Shown here: one piece after another, positions 37,785 to 45,433 of the stretch | Layout of the letters: each line of letters opens with the position of its first letter | Numbering within the stretch: position 1 is the stretch's first letter | Assembly: GCF_003206575.1 (NCBI RefSeq) | Contig: NZ_PZJO01000002.1 | Coordinates: forward strand, 838,170 to 902,169 | Direction: 5' to 3' | Length of the DNA: 64,000 bases | Source of the DNA: Salinicola endophyticus | GTDB lineage: Bacteria; Pseudomonadota; Gammaproteobacteria; Pseudomonadales; Halomonadaceae | Made by a program: the position numbers and the translations under genes | The notes under the pieces: model-generated | Seen by the model: only the letters and a program-made list of their open reading frames with translations | What the model was told of the DNA's origin: nothing | The model's database searches: none

Positions 37785-38201
37785 ATGGCACTAGAGATTT
37801 CGCGAAACGTCTCGATTCCCGACAACGAGATCGAACTCATCGCCGTCCGCGCCCAGGGCGCTGGTGGCCAGAACGTCAACAAGGTCTCCTCGGCGATTCA
37901 TCTGCGCTTCGACATCCGCGCTTCCAGCCTGCACCCCGGGTTCAAGGAGAAACTGCTGGCCCTGAGTGACAAACGCATCACCCGCGACGGCATCGTCGTG
38001 ATCAAGTCGCAGGAGCACCGCACTCAGGAGCTCAACCGGGAAGCGGCACTCGTCCGGCTGAAACAGCTGATCAAACCCGTGCTCTACGGCGACAAGCCGC
38101 GGCAGGCCACCAAGCCGAGCCGCAGCGCCAAACGCAAGCGCGTCGATCAGAAGACGAAACATGGCCAGAAGAAACGCCTGCGCGGGCGTATCGACGACTG
38201 A
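37785..38201 (+). CDS. arfB: ArfB (YaeJ), alternative ribosome-rescue factor
   Basis: This 138-residue peptidyl-tRNA hydrolase has the release-factor GGQ motif in VRAQGAGGQNVNKVSSAIHLRFD and the ArfB-type sequence ITRDGIVVIKSQEHRTQELNREAALVRLKQLI. The basic C-terminal tail (KPSRSAKRKRVDQKTKHGQKKRLRGRID) is the part that enters the empty mRNA channel of stalled ribosomes. No anticodon-like domain is present, as expected. It is monocistronic. The ATG at 37785 follows GGGG, only a weak SD. Confidence 0.96.
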   Translation: MALEISRNVSIPDNEIELIAVRAQGAGGQNVNKVSSAIHLRFDIRASSLHPGFKEKLLALSDKRITRDGIVVIKSQEHRTQELNREAALVRLKQLIKPVLYGDKPRQATKPSRSAKRKRVDQKTKHGQKKRLRGRIDD

Positions 38202-38284
38202 GACTCGGTCTGCCTCGCCGCACCGCATCGGTAGCCTTGCCATCGAAGCCGCCACTGGCGGCGTGGTGGCAACGCAATCGCCGG

Positions 38285-39259
38285 TCAGCAGCGTGGCGTC
38301 GGGAACGCCATGACTTCGGCCAGGGACGCCTTGCCCAGCGCCAGCTGAACCAGGCGGTCGATACCCAGCGCCACGCCGCTGCCCGCGGGCATGCCGTGCA
38401 CCAGGGCGGCGACGAGCCGGCGGTCGACAGCGACAGCCGATTTGTACAGCGCCGCACGTTGACGATTGTCATCGTCGAACCGAGAGGCCTGCTCCTGGGC
38501 ATCGGTCAGCTCGTCATAGCCGTTGGCGAGTTCGAGGCCCTGCAAATAGATCTCGAAGCGAGATGCCACCTCGTCGCCCTCCTCGTCGATCCGCTTGCGC
38601 GCCAGCGCCGCCTGGCTGGCGGGATAGTCGACCACCACATCGATGCCATCACGCCCCAGCGTCGGCTCGATGACCAGACTCATCAGCAGGTCGAGACAGC
38701 CGTCGCGATCACTGTCGGCCATATCGAGCCCGCCGCGCTCGCCCGCCACACGCTGCAGCTCGGCCAGTGGCGTGGTGAAGGGATCGAGCGCCAATGCATC
38801 ACGAAACAGATCGCGATAGCGCCGCCGCCGTGCCGGACCGACCGCCGGTATCAGCGTGCGGATCAGCGACTCGCACTCGCTGATCAGCGCTGCCAGCGAA
38901 AAGCCCGGGCGGTACCACTCGAGCATGGTGAACTCGATATTGTGCCGACGCCCCACTTCACCATCGCGGAAGCTGCGGGCGAGCTGGAAGATCGGGCCGC
39001 TGCCCGCCGCCAGCAGGCGCTTCATGTGGAACTCCGGCGAGGTCTGCAGCCATAGCGTCTCGCGCCCGGCGGAGGTGGTCGCGCTGAGCGAGAGCGAATC
39101 GAGGTGCGGGTCGGTACTGCCGGCGTGACCGAGGATCGGGGTCTCCACCTCGAGCACGTCGCGGGCGGCGAAGAAAGCACGCACCGCCGCCAGCAGCCGC
39201 GCCCGCTGGCACAGCGTCTCGATCGTCGCCGAAGGTTGCCAGTCATCTGACCGGGGCAT
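38285..39259 (-). CDS. epmA: EpmA, EF-P--(R)-beta-lysine ligase
   Basis: This 324-residue lysyl-tRNA-synthetase-like enzyme (no anticodon domain) attaches (R)-beta-lysine to EF-P Lys34. The N-terminus MPRSDDWQPSATIETLCQRARLLAAVRAFFAARDVLEVETPIL aligns with E. coli EpmA, then LWLQTSPEFHMKRLLAAGSGPIFQLARSFRDGEVGRRHNIEFTMLEWYRPG (motif 2) and the motif 3 region GMPAGSGVALGIDRLVQLALG. I chose ATG 39259 over GTG 39268, which overlaps the SDR stop (GTGA), because the alignment starts there. Its upstream partner is an SDR gene; EF-P itself is 0.9 kb further upstream. Confidence 0.95.
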   Translation of the reverse strand: MPRSDDWQPSATIETLCQRARLLAAVRAFFAARDVLEVETPILGHAGSTDPHLDSLSLSATTSAGRETLWLQTSPEFHMKRLLAAGSGPIFQLARSFRDGEVGRRHNIEFTMLEWYRPGFSLAALISECESLIRTLIPAVGPARRRRYRDLFRDALALDPFTTPLAELQRVAGERGGLDMADSDRDGCLDLLMSLVIEPTLGRDGIDVVVDYPASQAALARKRIDEEGDEVASRFEIYLQGLELANGYDELTDAQEQASRFDDDNRQRAALYKSAVAVDRRLVAALVHGMPAGSGVALGIDRLVQLALGKASLAEVMAFPTPRC

Positions 39260-39264
39260 CGTCG

Positions 39265-40035
39265 TCACGTGTGATAGACCTGGCTGCGGCCACCGTCGAT
39301 CAGGATATCGGTGGCATTGATGAAACGCGCCTCATCGCTGGCGAGGAACAGGGCCGTGTTGGCCACCTCCTCCGCCTCGCCGATACGCTGACACGGCAGC
39401 AGCGCAATCTGGCGCTGACGCTCGGCCGCGTCGAGGCCATCCAGCCACGCCTGGGCCGATGGGGTACGAATCAACCCCGGCGAGATCGAGTTGAAGCGCA
39501 GCCCGCGGGCGGCGTACTCGATCCCGAGCGCGCGGGTCAGCCCGATCAGGCCATGCTTGGCCACCGGATAGGGAAAGGCACCGGGAATGATCTTGTGGCC
39601 ATGCACAGAAGCGATATTGACCACGTGGCCATAGCCGTTTGCCAGCATCTCCGGCAGCAGCGCCTGGATCACATGCCAGGCCCCCTCCAGATTGATCGCC
39701 AGGCAGCGCCGCCAGCTCGCCTCGTCGGTCGCCAGCGGATCGCTGAACACGTTGACCCCGGCGGCATTGACCACCAGCTGCAGCGCCCCCAGCGCCGCCC
39801 CGGCCTCGGCCACAGCGCGGGTGACGCTGTCGGCCTCGGCGACATCGGCCTCGACGCCCACCACCCGGCGGCCGCTCTCCTGCTCGATGCACTCGCGCGC
39901 CTGCGCCAGGGCGTACGGGGCGCGGTCGAGCAACGCCAGGTCGGCGCCCTCGGCGGCAAAGCGCCGCGCCGTGGCCAGGCCGATCCCGCTGGCCGCGCCG
40001 GTGATCAGGGCGGTTCGCCCTGCCAGTCTGCCCAT
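39265..40035 (-). CDS. SDR-family oxidoreductase
   Basis: A 256-residue short-chain dehydrogenase. The NAD(P) motif is TGAASGIG at 12-19, with NAAG at 90-93 and the catalytic Asn115, Ser143, Tyr156 and Lys160 (YPVAK) all intact. The acidic Asp at the end of strand two (ALLDRAP) favours NAD over NADP. The sequence around HGHKIIPGAFPYPVAKHGLIGLTRALGIEYA resembles sugar-type SDRs, so a sugar or hydroxy-acid substrate is possible. ATG 40035 has GGAGGAGA upstream. Its stop overlaps a GTG of epmA (GTGA) and it lies between efp and epmA, but a terminator separates it from efp. Its role with EF-P is unproven. Confidence 0.9.
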   Translation of the reverse strand: MGRLAGRTALITGAASGIGLATARRFAAEGADLALLDRAPYALAQARECIEQESGRRVVGVEADVAEADSVTRAVAEAGAALGALQLVVNAAGVNVFSDPLATDEASWRRCLAINLEGAWHVIQALLPEMLANGYGHVVNIASVHGHKIIPGAFPYPVAKHGLIGLTRALGIEYAARGLRFNSISPGLIRTPSAQAWLDGLDAAERQRQIALLPCQRIGEAEEVANTALFLASDEARFINATDILIDGGRSQVYHT

Positions 40036-40123
40036 CCCGATCTCCTCCGGTGGCGCCGCGGCGCTAGACGGCGCGAGCACGCAGTCAATTCGACCCCGCC
40101 GGCCGCGGCCGGCGGGAGAACGC

Positions 40124-40147
40124 AAAAGGCCACGCCGAAGCGTGGCC
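40124..40147 (-). terminator. efp terminator
   Basis: Minus-strand hairpin GGCCACGC-TTCG-GCGTGGCC (UUCG-type tetraloop) followed by TTTT, 58 bases beyond the efp stop. A second perfect GC hairpin lies at 40095-40116. Together they separate efp from the SDR-epmA transcript. Confidence 0.85.
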
Positions 40148-40205
40148 AACCTGGCTGAGACCCGACCTGCACCCGCGCGACTTCGAAGCCGGCACGACGC
40201 CAGCC

Positions 40206-40772
40206 TCAGGCGCGGGAGACGTACTCGCCGGTGCGGGTATCGATCTTGAGCACTTCACCCTGGTTGATGAACAGCGGCACGCGCACCGTGGCACCAGAGG
40301 AGAGCTTGGCCGGCTTGGAGCCGCCCTGGGCGGTGTCACCCTTGAGGCCCGGATCGGTCTCGACCACTTCGAGCTCGAGGAAGTTGGGCGGGCTGACGGC
40401 GATGGCGTTGTCGTTCCACAGGGTGACGGTGTAGACCGCCTGCTCCTTGAGCCACTTCTCGACGTCGCCGATCGCCTTGCGGTCCACCGCGTACTGCTCG
40501 AACGAGCCGTCGGTCTTCATGAAGTGCCACATGTCACCGTCGGTGTAGAGGTACTCCATGTCGAGATCCATGACGTCGGCGCCCTCGAGCGACTCGCCCG
40601 ACTTGAAGGTCCGCTCCCAGACCCGACCGGTGATCAGGTTGCGCAGCTTGACGCGGTTGAACGCCTGTCCCTTGCCGGGTTTGACGAATTCGTTCTCGAG
40701 AATGTTACACGGGTCGCCATCCAGCATGACTTTCAGGCCGCCCTTGAATTCGTTGGTAGAATAGTTCGCCAT
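40206..40772 (-). CDS. efp: elongation factor P
   Basis: The 188-residue EF-P rescues ribosomes stalled at polyproline. Domain I carries the modification loop VKPGKGQAF with Lys34, the site for beta-lysylation, preceded by the standard [18 protein letters not shown]. Domains II and III follow, with [33 protein letters not shown] and [25 protein letters not shown] good SD (GAGGA) lies before ATG 40772. It is divergent from epmB, sharing an 89-bp gap, and ends before a strong terminator. The lysine in the loop and the presence of epmA/epmB both point to the E. coli-type modification rather than rhamnosylation. Confidence 0.98.
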   Translation of the reverse strand: MANYSTNEFKGGLKVMLDGDPCNILENEFVKPGKGQAFNRVKLRNLITGRVWERTFKSGESLEGADVMDLDMEYLYTDGDMWHFMKTDGSFEQYAVDRKAIGDVEKWLKEQAVYTVTLWNDNAIAVSPPNFLELEVVETDPGLKGDTAQGGSKPAKLSSGATVRVPLFINQGEVLKIDTRTGEYVSRA

Positions 40773-40861
40773 GTTTCCTCACTAATGAACGATCGCGGGG
40801 CGTCCGCGACGAGAATTCCGTAACAGCGCTGCCAGGGCGCGTTCTAACTCAGGTGGTCCGC

Positions 40862-41887
40862 ATGATAACCCGAACCCCGATCGCCGTGCATCGTGAAGCC
40901 GAACCGCGCGCGCCTGCCGCGTGGCAGCGTCAGCTGCAAGAGGTGATTCGCGACCCGCTGGTGCTGTGCCAGCGCCTCGGCCTCGACCCGGCGCTGCTGC
41001 CCGGCGCCAGCGCGGGCCATGCGCTGTTCCCGGTGCGGGTGCCCGAAGCCTACCTGGCGCGTATCCGCCACGCCGATCCTGACGACCCGCTGCTGCGTCA
41101 GGTATTGCCGCTGGCGGCGGAGCAGGAGGCGGTCGGCGGCTTCGTCGCCGACCCGCTGGTCGAACGCGAACACACCCCGCGACCCGGCCTGATCCACAAA
41201 TACGCCGGGCGGGTACTGCTGATCGCCAGCCCGACCTGCGCGATCAACTGCCGCTACTGCTTCCGGCGCCACTTCCCCTACGCCGAGCACGCCCCCTCGA
41301 TGCGCGAGTGGGATGCCAGCCTCGACTATCTGCGCGAGGATGCCTCGATCCGCGAGGTGATCCTCTCCGGCGGCGACCCACTGGCGTCACCGGACCGACG
41401 CCTCGCCGAACTGGTCGCCCGGCTGGAGACGATCCCCCACCTCCAGCGCCTGCGTATCCACACTCGTCTGCCGGTGGTGATTCCCGACCGGGTCGATGCC
41501 GCCCTGCTCGACTGGCTCGGCGGCACACGCCTGCAGAAGGTGATGGTGCTGCACATCAATCACGCCCAGGAGATCGACACCGCGGTGGTCGACGCCTGCC
41601 GGCGCCTGGCGGCGGCCGGCGTCACCCTGCTCAACCAGAGCGTACTGCTGCGTGGCGTCAACGATCAGGTGGATACCCTGGCCGAGCTGTCGGAACGGCT
41701 GTTCGCCGCCGGTGTGCTGCCCTACTACCTGCACGTGCTCGACCCGGTCAGCGGCGCGGCCCACTTCGATGTCGACGACAACAGCGCGCGGGCAATGGTG
41801 GCATCGCTGCGCCAACGCCTACCGGGCTTTCTGATGCCGCGGCTGGTGCGCGAAATTCCCGGGGAGCAGAGCAAGACCCCGCTATAA
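40862..41887 (+). CDS. epmB: EpmB, lysine 2,3-aminomutase for EF-P
   Basis: This 341-residue radical SAM enzyme turns (S)-alpha-lysine into (R)-beta-lysine used by EpmA. It has the cluster motif CAINCRYCFRRHFPYAEH, preceded by LIHKYAGRVLLIASPT, then VILSGGDPLASPDRRLAELVARLE, RLRIHTRLPVVIPDR and LLRGVNDQVDTLAELSERLFAAGVLPYYLHVLDPVSGAAHF (PLP-lysine region). ATG 40862 has AGGTGG upstream; a GTG at 40853 is less likely. It is divergent from efp. The 3' end overlaps the next (convergent) gene by six bases. Confidence 0.95.
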   Translation: MITRTPIAVHREAEPRAPAAWQRQLQEVIRDPLVLCQRLGLDPALLPGASAGHALFPVRVPEAYLARIRHADPDDPLLRQVLPLAAEQEAVGGFVADPLVEREHTPRPGLIHKYAGRVLLIASPTCAINCRYCFRRHFPYAEHAPSMREWDASLDYLREDASIREVILSGGDPLASPDRRLAELVARLETIPHLQRLRIHTRLPVVIPDRVDAALLDWLGGTRLQKVMVLHINHAQEIDTAVVDACRRLAAAGVTLLNQSVLLRGVNDQVDTLAELSERLFAAGVLPYYLHVLDPVSGAAHFDVDDNSARAMVASLRQRLPGFLMPRLVREIPGEQSKTPL

Positions 41888-42220
41888 GGACGAGGACGTG
41901 TGCCTCGGCGCGGCGCGCCAGTCACGCCAGCCGCGCAGGGTGAGATAGGCCAGCGGCCCGGCCGAGCCGAAGCAGAAGGTGATGACGTAGAACACCAGCA
42001 GATAGGCCAGCCCGTGCCCCCGGCGCCGGGCATCGAAGAACATCCACACCGCCAGCATCAGCAGCGCCAGATAGACGTCGAACACCACCAGTGCGGTGGT
42101 GGGCCGGCGCATCAGCTCGCTGGCGAAAGCCCCCAGGCTCTGGTCGCTGGTCGCGATGGCATAGACGGTGTAGGCCGAAAAGGCGATCAGTGCCGTCAGC
42201 GGCACCCAGAAACGCAGCAT
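41882..42220 (-). CDS. small three-helix membrane protein, DUF2834-like
   Basis: A 112-residue protein with three predicted transmembrane segments (about 6-24, 40-62, 70-92), starting MLRFWVPLTALIAFSAYTVYAIA. The central FDVYLALLMLAVWMFFDARRRGHGLAYLLVFYVITFCFGSAGPLAYLTLR resembles the uncharacterised DUF2834 family, where an acidic residue in the second helix and a final P-x-Y-L-x-x-R are typical. No function is known. It is convergent with epmB (six-base overlap) and lies just downstream of the histidine kinase on the same strand, 102 bp away. Confidence 0.65.
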   Translation of the reverse strand: MLRFWVPLTALIAFSAYTVYAIATSDQSLGAFASELMRRPTTALVVFDVYLALLMLAVWMFFDARRRGHGLAYLLVFYVITFCFGSAGPLAYLTLRGWRDWRAAPRHTSSSL

Positions 42221-42322
42221 CTCTCATCTCCCCGCTTGCGGGCCCGGCGGCCGTTATCGCATCGGCCGCCGCACCACCCTGACTGGTAACGGCGAGAACT
42301 CCCGCAGCGCTACCGCTCACGC

Positions 42323-43717
42323 TCAGGATAGCGGCAGATAGACGTGAACGCTGAGGCCGCTGGTCGCGGGCAGCGAAGTCTCGTCGAGACGAATCTCGCC
42401 ATCCAGGCGCTCGACCAGCTCCTTGACGATCGACAGCCCCAGCCCCGAGCCGCTGGTCTTCTGCCCCGCCAGACGCACGAAGCGCTCGAACACCCGCTTA
42501 CGCTCCTGGGGCGGGATACCCGGACCGGTATCGGCGATCTCGATATGCAGCTTCGACGCCTCAGCGGCCATGCGCAGGTGGACCTCACCGCCACTGGGGG
42601 TATAGCGCATGGCGTTGTCGAGCAGGTTGCGCAGCAGCACATAGAGGCCATTCTCGTAGCTCTGCACGCTGAGCCCCTCGGGCAACTCCTGGGTCAGGCG
42701 GATATCGCGCTGCTCGGCCAGCGGCTGGGTGTCGCGGGCCAGCTCGCTGCCCAGCCGCGCCAACCGCACCGTCTGACGGGTGATCGCCTGGCCGCTCTCC
42801 AGCCGCGACAGGGTGAGCAACTGCTCGACCACCCGGGTCATGCGATCGACACCGTTGATGATCGACTGCGCCGCGCGCCGAGCGCTCTCGGTATCGGTCT
42901 CGCTGAGCAGGTTCTGGGCATGGACCTTGACCGCCGCCAGCGGCGTACGCAGTTCGTGGGCGGCGTTGGCGGTGAAGCGGCGCTCCTTCTCGAGGGTCTC
43001 GGCCAGTCGCGCGAACAGGCCATTGAGCGCATCGACCATGCCGCGAATCTCATCCGGCACCTGGCTTGCGTCCAGCGGCTCGAGGAAGTTGGGCTGGCGC
43101 GCGGTGATCTGCCGGCTGACCCGCAGCAGGGGCGAAAAGCCGCGGGCGATGGCGAACGGGATCAGCAGCGCGATCAGCAGCACCCCGATGACCGGCGGCA
43201 TCAGATTGCGCAGCGCGATCTGCCAGGTCAGCTCATCGCGTACGTCGTCGCGCTGGGCGGCGCTGGCCCACACCCCGCGGGCTTCGTCATGCAGGGTGAA
43301 GGTGCGCCAGTCGTGCCCGCCGCTACGCGCATGGGAGTAGCCGGGGCGCCGCTCGAGCGCCGGTAGCGCCCCGGTCGGCTGCATGCCGAACAGCGCCCGC
43401 CCCTGCTCGTCCCACACCTGGAACCCCAGCTTCTTCTCGTAGGGGTGGCCGAGGGCGGTCGGCGCGTCGGTGGCGTTGTCCGGCACCAGCGGCGCCCGGA
43501 GCTGAAGGTCCTCGGGCACGTCCTCGCCGTTCACCGACCCGGCGCGATAGGCGAAGTAGAGCGCCACCATGGTGCGCGTCGTCTGCGCCAGCTCGGCGTC
43601 GAACAGCTCGTCGATCTGATCGCGGGTGTCGTAGTAGCTCCACAGCGCCGCCACCGCGGTGATCGAGGTCACCGAGATCAGCAGCACACGCCGCAGATGG
43701 CGTCTGATCGAAATCAA
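42323..43717 (-). CDS. sensor histidine kinase, QseC/PmrB-like
   Basis: This 464-residue inner-membrane kinase has two membrane segments (about 10-27 and 172-191) framing a periplasmic sensor of about 145 residues, a HAMP region, HisKA with the phospho-acceptor His254 (ANAAHELRTPLAAVKVH), and HATPase_c with LLDNAMRYTP (N box), IADTGPGIPP (G1) and GSGLGLSIVKELVE (G2). The sensor domain pattern (LGFQVWDEQGRALF) is like QseC. The start is a TTG at 43717 overlapping the regulator stop in TTGA; no ATG or GTG sits nearby that would keep both the coupling and the first helix. The ligand is unknown; PmrB relatives sense metals or low pH. Confidence 0.93.
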   Translation of the reverse strand: MISIRRHLRRVLLISVTSITAVAALWSYYDTRDQIDELFDAELAQTTRTMVALYFAYRAGSVNGEDVPEDLQLRAPLVPDNATDAPTALGHPYEKKLGFQVWDEQGRALFGMQPTGALPALERRPGYSHARSGGHDWRTFTLHDEARGVWASAAQRDDVRDELTWQIALRNLMPPVIGVLLIALLIPFAIARGFSPLLRVSRQITARQPNFLEPLDASQVPDEIRGMVDALNGLFARLAETLEKERRFTANAAHELRTPLAAVKVHAQNLLSETDTESARRAAQSIINGVDRMTRVVEQLLTLSRLESGQAITRQTVRLARLGSELARDTQPLAEQRDIRLTQELPEGLSVQSYENGLYVLLRNLLDNAMRYTPSGGEVHLRMAAEASKLHIEIADTGPGIPPQERKRVFERFVRLAGQKTSGSGLGLSIVKELVERLDGEIRLDETSLPATSGLSVHVYLPLS

Positions 43718-44376
43718 CCCGCTTCTCCCATGCGATAGCCGACATGGCGCACGGTGGCGACGACGCGGCTGCCGAACTTGCGCCGCAGATGATGGACATG
43801 CACTTCGATGACGTTGCTTTCGACCTCGGCATCCCAGCCGTAGAGCACCTCCACCAACTGGTCGCGGGAAAACACTTGGCCCGGGTGGGTCATCAGATAG
43901 GCCAGCAGATCGTGCTCCCGCCGTCCGAGGGGGATCAGCTCTCCTCCCAGACGCACCTCGTGGGCGGCCGGATCGAGACTGAGCAGACCATGGGTCACCT
44001 GCGGCGAGGCGCGCCCCGCGCTACGCCGGATCAGCGCACGCAGGCGCGCCAGCAGCTCGCCATTGTCGAACGGTTTGACCAGATAGTCGTCGCAGCCGCC
44101 GTCGAGCCCGCGGATCCGATCCTCGACCCCGTCCCGGGCGGTGAGCATCAGCACCGGTATCTGGCACTGCGCCTCGCGCAGCCGCTTGAGCACCTCGAAG
44201 CCGTCGATATCGGGCAGGCCGACATCGAGGATCAGGGCATCGAAGGTCGAGTGCGTCAGCGCCTCGCACACACCGTCACCTTCACTCAGCCACTCCGGCG
44301 TGATGTTCTCACGCCGCAGCACCTCGACCACTCCCTCGCCGAGCAGGGGGTCGTCCTCCACCAGCATTACCCGCAT
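43714..44376 (-). CDS. OmpR-family response regulator, QseB/PmrA-like
   Basis: This 220-residue regulator has a receiver domain (1-115: MRVMLVEDDPLLGEGV, phospho-acceptor Asp51 in ALILDVGLPD, ARDGVEDRIRGLDGGCDDYLVKPF with Lys) and a C-terminal winged helix (about 130-220: LGRREHDLLAYLMTHPGQVFSRDQLVEVLYG, NVIEVHVHHLRRKFG, VRHVGYRMGE). It is the QseB/PmrA subtype by the loop sequences. ATG 44376 is chosen from the receiver start; the frame opens seven codons upstream. It overlaps the kinase gene and is divergent from the GT2-like gene. A PmrA-like direct repeat lies 218 bases upstream of its start. Confidence 0.94.
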   Translation of the reverse strand: MRVMLVEDDPLLGEGVVEVLRRENITPEWLSEGDGVCEALTHSTFDALILDVGLPDIDGFEVLKRLREAQCQIPVLMLTARDGVEDRIRGLDGGCDDYLVKPFDNGELLARLRALIRRSAGRASPQVTHGLLSLDPAAHEVRLGGELIPLGRREHDLLAYLMTHPGQVFSRDQLVEVLYGWDAEVESNVIEVHVHHLRRKFGSRVVATVRHVGYRMGEAG

Positions 44377-44593
44377 AGCTCTCTCTCGTCTTGCCACGGC
44401 TCGCCTTGAGCCGGCATCTCGCGTCTGGCACCTCGCCTCCCGGCGGCGCTCGGCGCGGTGTCAGCATGCATCGTTTCAGCATACAACGTCGTCTGCTCGC
44501 CTGTCCGGCGCAGTCATCGCCGCGTCATCGCCGCGTCATCGGCAGCGCGCAGCCTGGCGCCGCGGAGGTGGACCCGCGCATCCCAGGCCCGTT
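44377..44593. other. divergent upstream region of the two-component system
   Basis: The 319-bp gap between the regulator and the GT2-like gene. Besides the PmrA-like box it contains an 11-bp tandem repeat (GTCATCGCCGC, 44513-44534, plus a third partial copy). I see no other gene or RNA. Confidence 0.4.
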
Positions 44594-44610
44594 TCTAAGC
44601 CTGAGTTAAG
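44594..44610 (+). promoter_or_regulatory. PmrA/QseB-like direct repeat box
   Basis: TCTAAG-N5-GTTAAG agrees at 10 of 12 positions with the PmrA/QseB box (YTTAAK-N5-YTTAAK). The half-sites are 11 bases apart, one helical turn, as usual for OmpR-family tandem binding. It lies 86 bases before the GT2-like ATG. Confidence 0.5.
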
Positions 44611-44695
44611 GAAACCCTGTCACAGTCGATCTGGACCATGGCCAGGTCCGTCCAACGACCCGCTGCCGAATCAACCCACGCCCAGGGAGACCACG

Positions 44696-45385
44696 ATGCT
44701 CGCACTGCCCAAGCTCTCGTTGATCGTCTTCGCGACCGCCCCCGCAGCGCAGATCGCGGCGCTGATCGAGGAGGCGTCGCGCGCACTGGTGCATGCCCGG
44801 GCACTGGAGTTTCTGATCCTCGACGGCGGGCGCGATGCACGTCTCGCACAGGCGCTCGGGGACCTGGCGCTCGACGTCGCCCGCGTACGGATTCTGCCAT
44901 GGAGCGGCGATATCGATACGGCTCTGGGCCAGGCGGCGCGCCAGGCTCAGGGCGACTGGCTCGTGACCCTGGACAGCAGCGGCCGCGCCGACCCCCACGA
45001 TCTTCCCGACATGCTCTGCGCGGCGCGGCATCAGGGATTGGCGCTGGTGCAGGGGCGAGCGCACCACGCCTCGGGCGCAAAGCGCTGGCTGGCGCGGCTG
45101 GCGACGCCATTCACCGCCGCCCACCAGCCCCCCCAGGGGCTATATGTGATCGAGCGCGAGGCACTGCGCGCCCTGCCGCCGCTGAAGGGCCTGATGCGCT
45201 TTCTGCCGATGCTGATCCGCCGCGGTGGCGGCCGCGTGGGCCAGCATCCGATCCTTTGGCGCACGCCGAGTGACGCCGTAGCACCCGCACCACGCCCCTC
45301 TCTCGGCGCACTCGGCGAGACCCTGATGCAGTGGCGTCAGGCCCGCCGCTGGCGTCCGCGCCAGGTCTCGCGCCGCCCGGCGTGA
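44696..45385 (+). CDS. GT2-like (DPM1/ArnC-fold) protein, degenerate
   Basis: A soluble 229-residue protein whose pattern follows family-2 glycosyltransferases of the dolichol-phosphate mannose synthase/ArnC type: LSLIVFATAP, LEFLILDGGRDARLAQAL (the VDDGS-like turn), QAQGDWLVTLDSSGRADPHDLPDMLCAA (acceptor/metal region), then LYVIEREALRALPPLKGLMRFLPMLIRRGGGRVGQHPILWRTP. The usual DxD metal motif reads Asp-Ser-Ser, so the second acid is lost. No C-terminal membrane helices are present. ATG 44696 has AGGGAGA upstream. It faces away from the regulator gene and has a PmrA-like box in front. It may be an inactive relative or use a different metal-free mechanism; the function is unknown. Confidence 0.65.
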   Translation: MLALPKLSLIVFATAPAAQIAALIEEASRALVHARALEFLILDGGRDARLAQALGDLALDVARVRILPWSGDIDTALGQAARQAQGDWLVTLDSSGRADPHDLPDMLCAARHQGLALVQGRAHHASGAKRWLARLATPFTAAHQPPQGLYVIEREALRALPPLKGLMRFLPMLIRRGGGRVGQHPILWRTPSDAVAPAPRPSLGALGETLMQWRQARRWRPRQVSRRPA

Positions 45386-45433
45386 ACGTCTGGCGTCAGC
45401 GCGAGTCCGTGTAAGTCAACTGACCTATAGCCC

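Noticed and set aside
37408..37791. 127-codon minus-strand ORF in the Nudix-arfB gap
   Set aside because: Arg/Ala/Pro-rich and includes hairpin DNA. No SD or conserved motif; not supported as a gene.
44513..44541. 11-bp tandem repeat as a possible CRISPR or regulator array
   Set aside because: Only 2.6 contiguous copies with no spacers; ordinary simple repeat.
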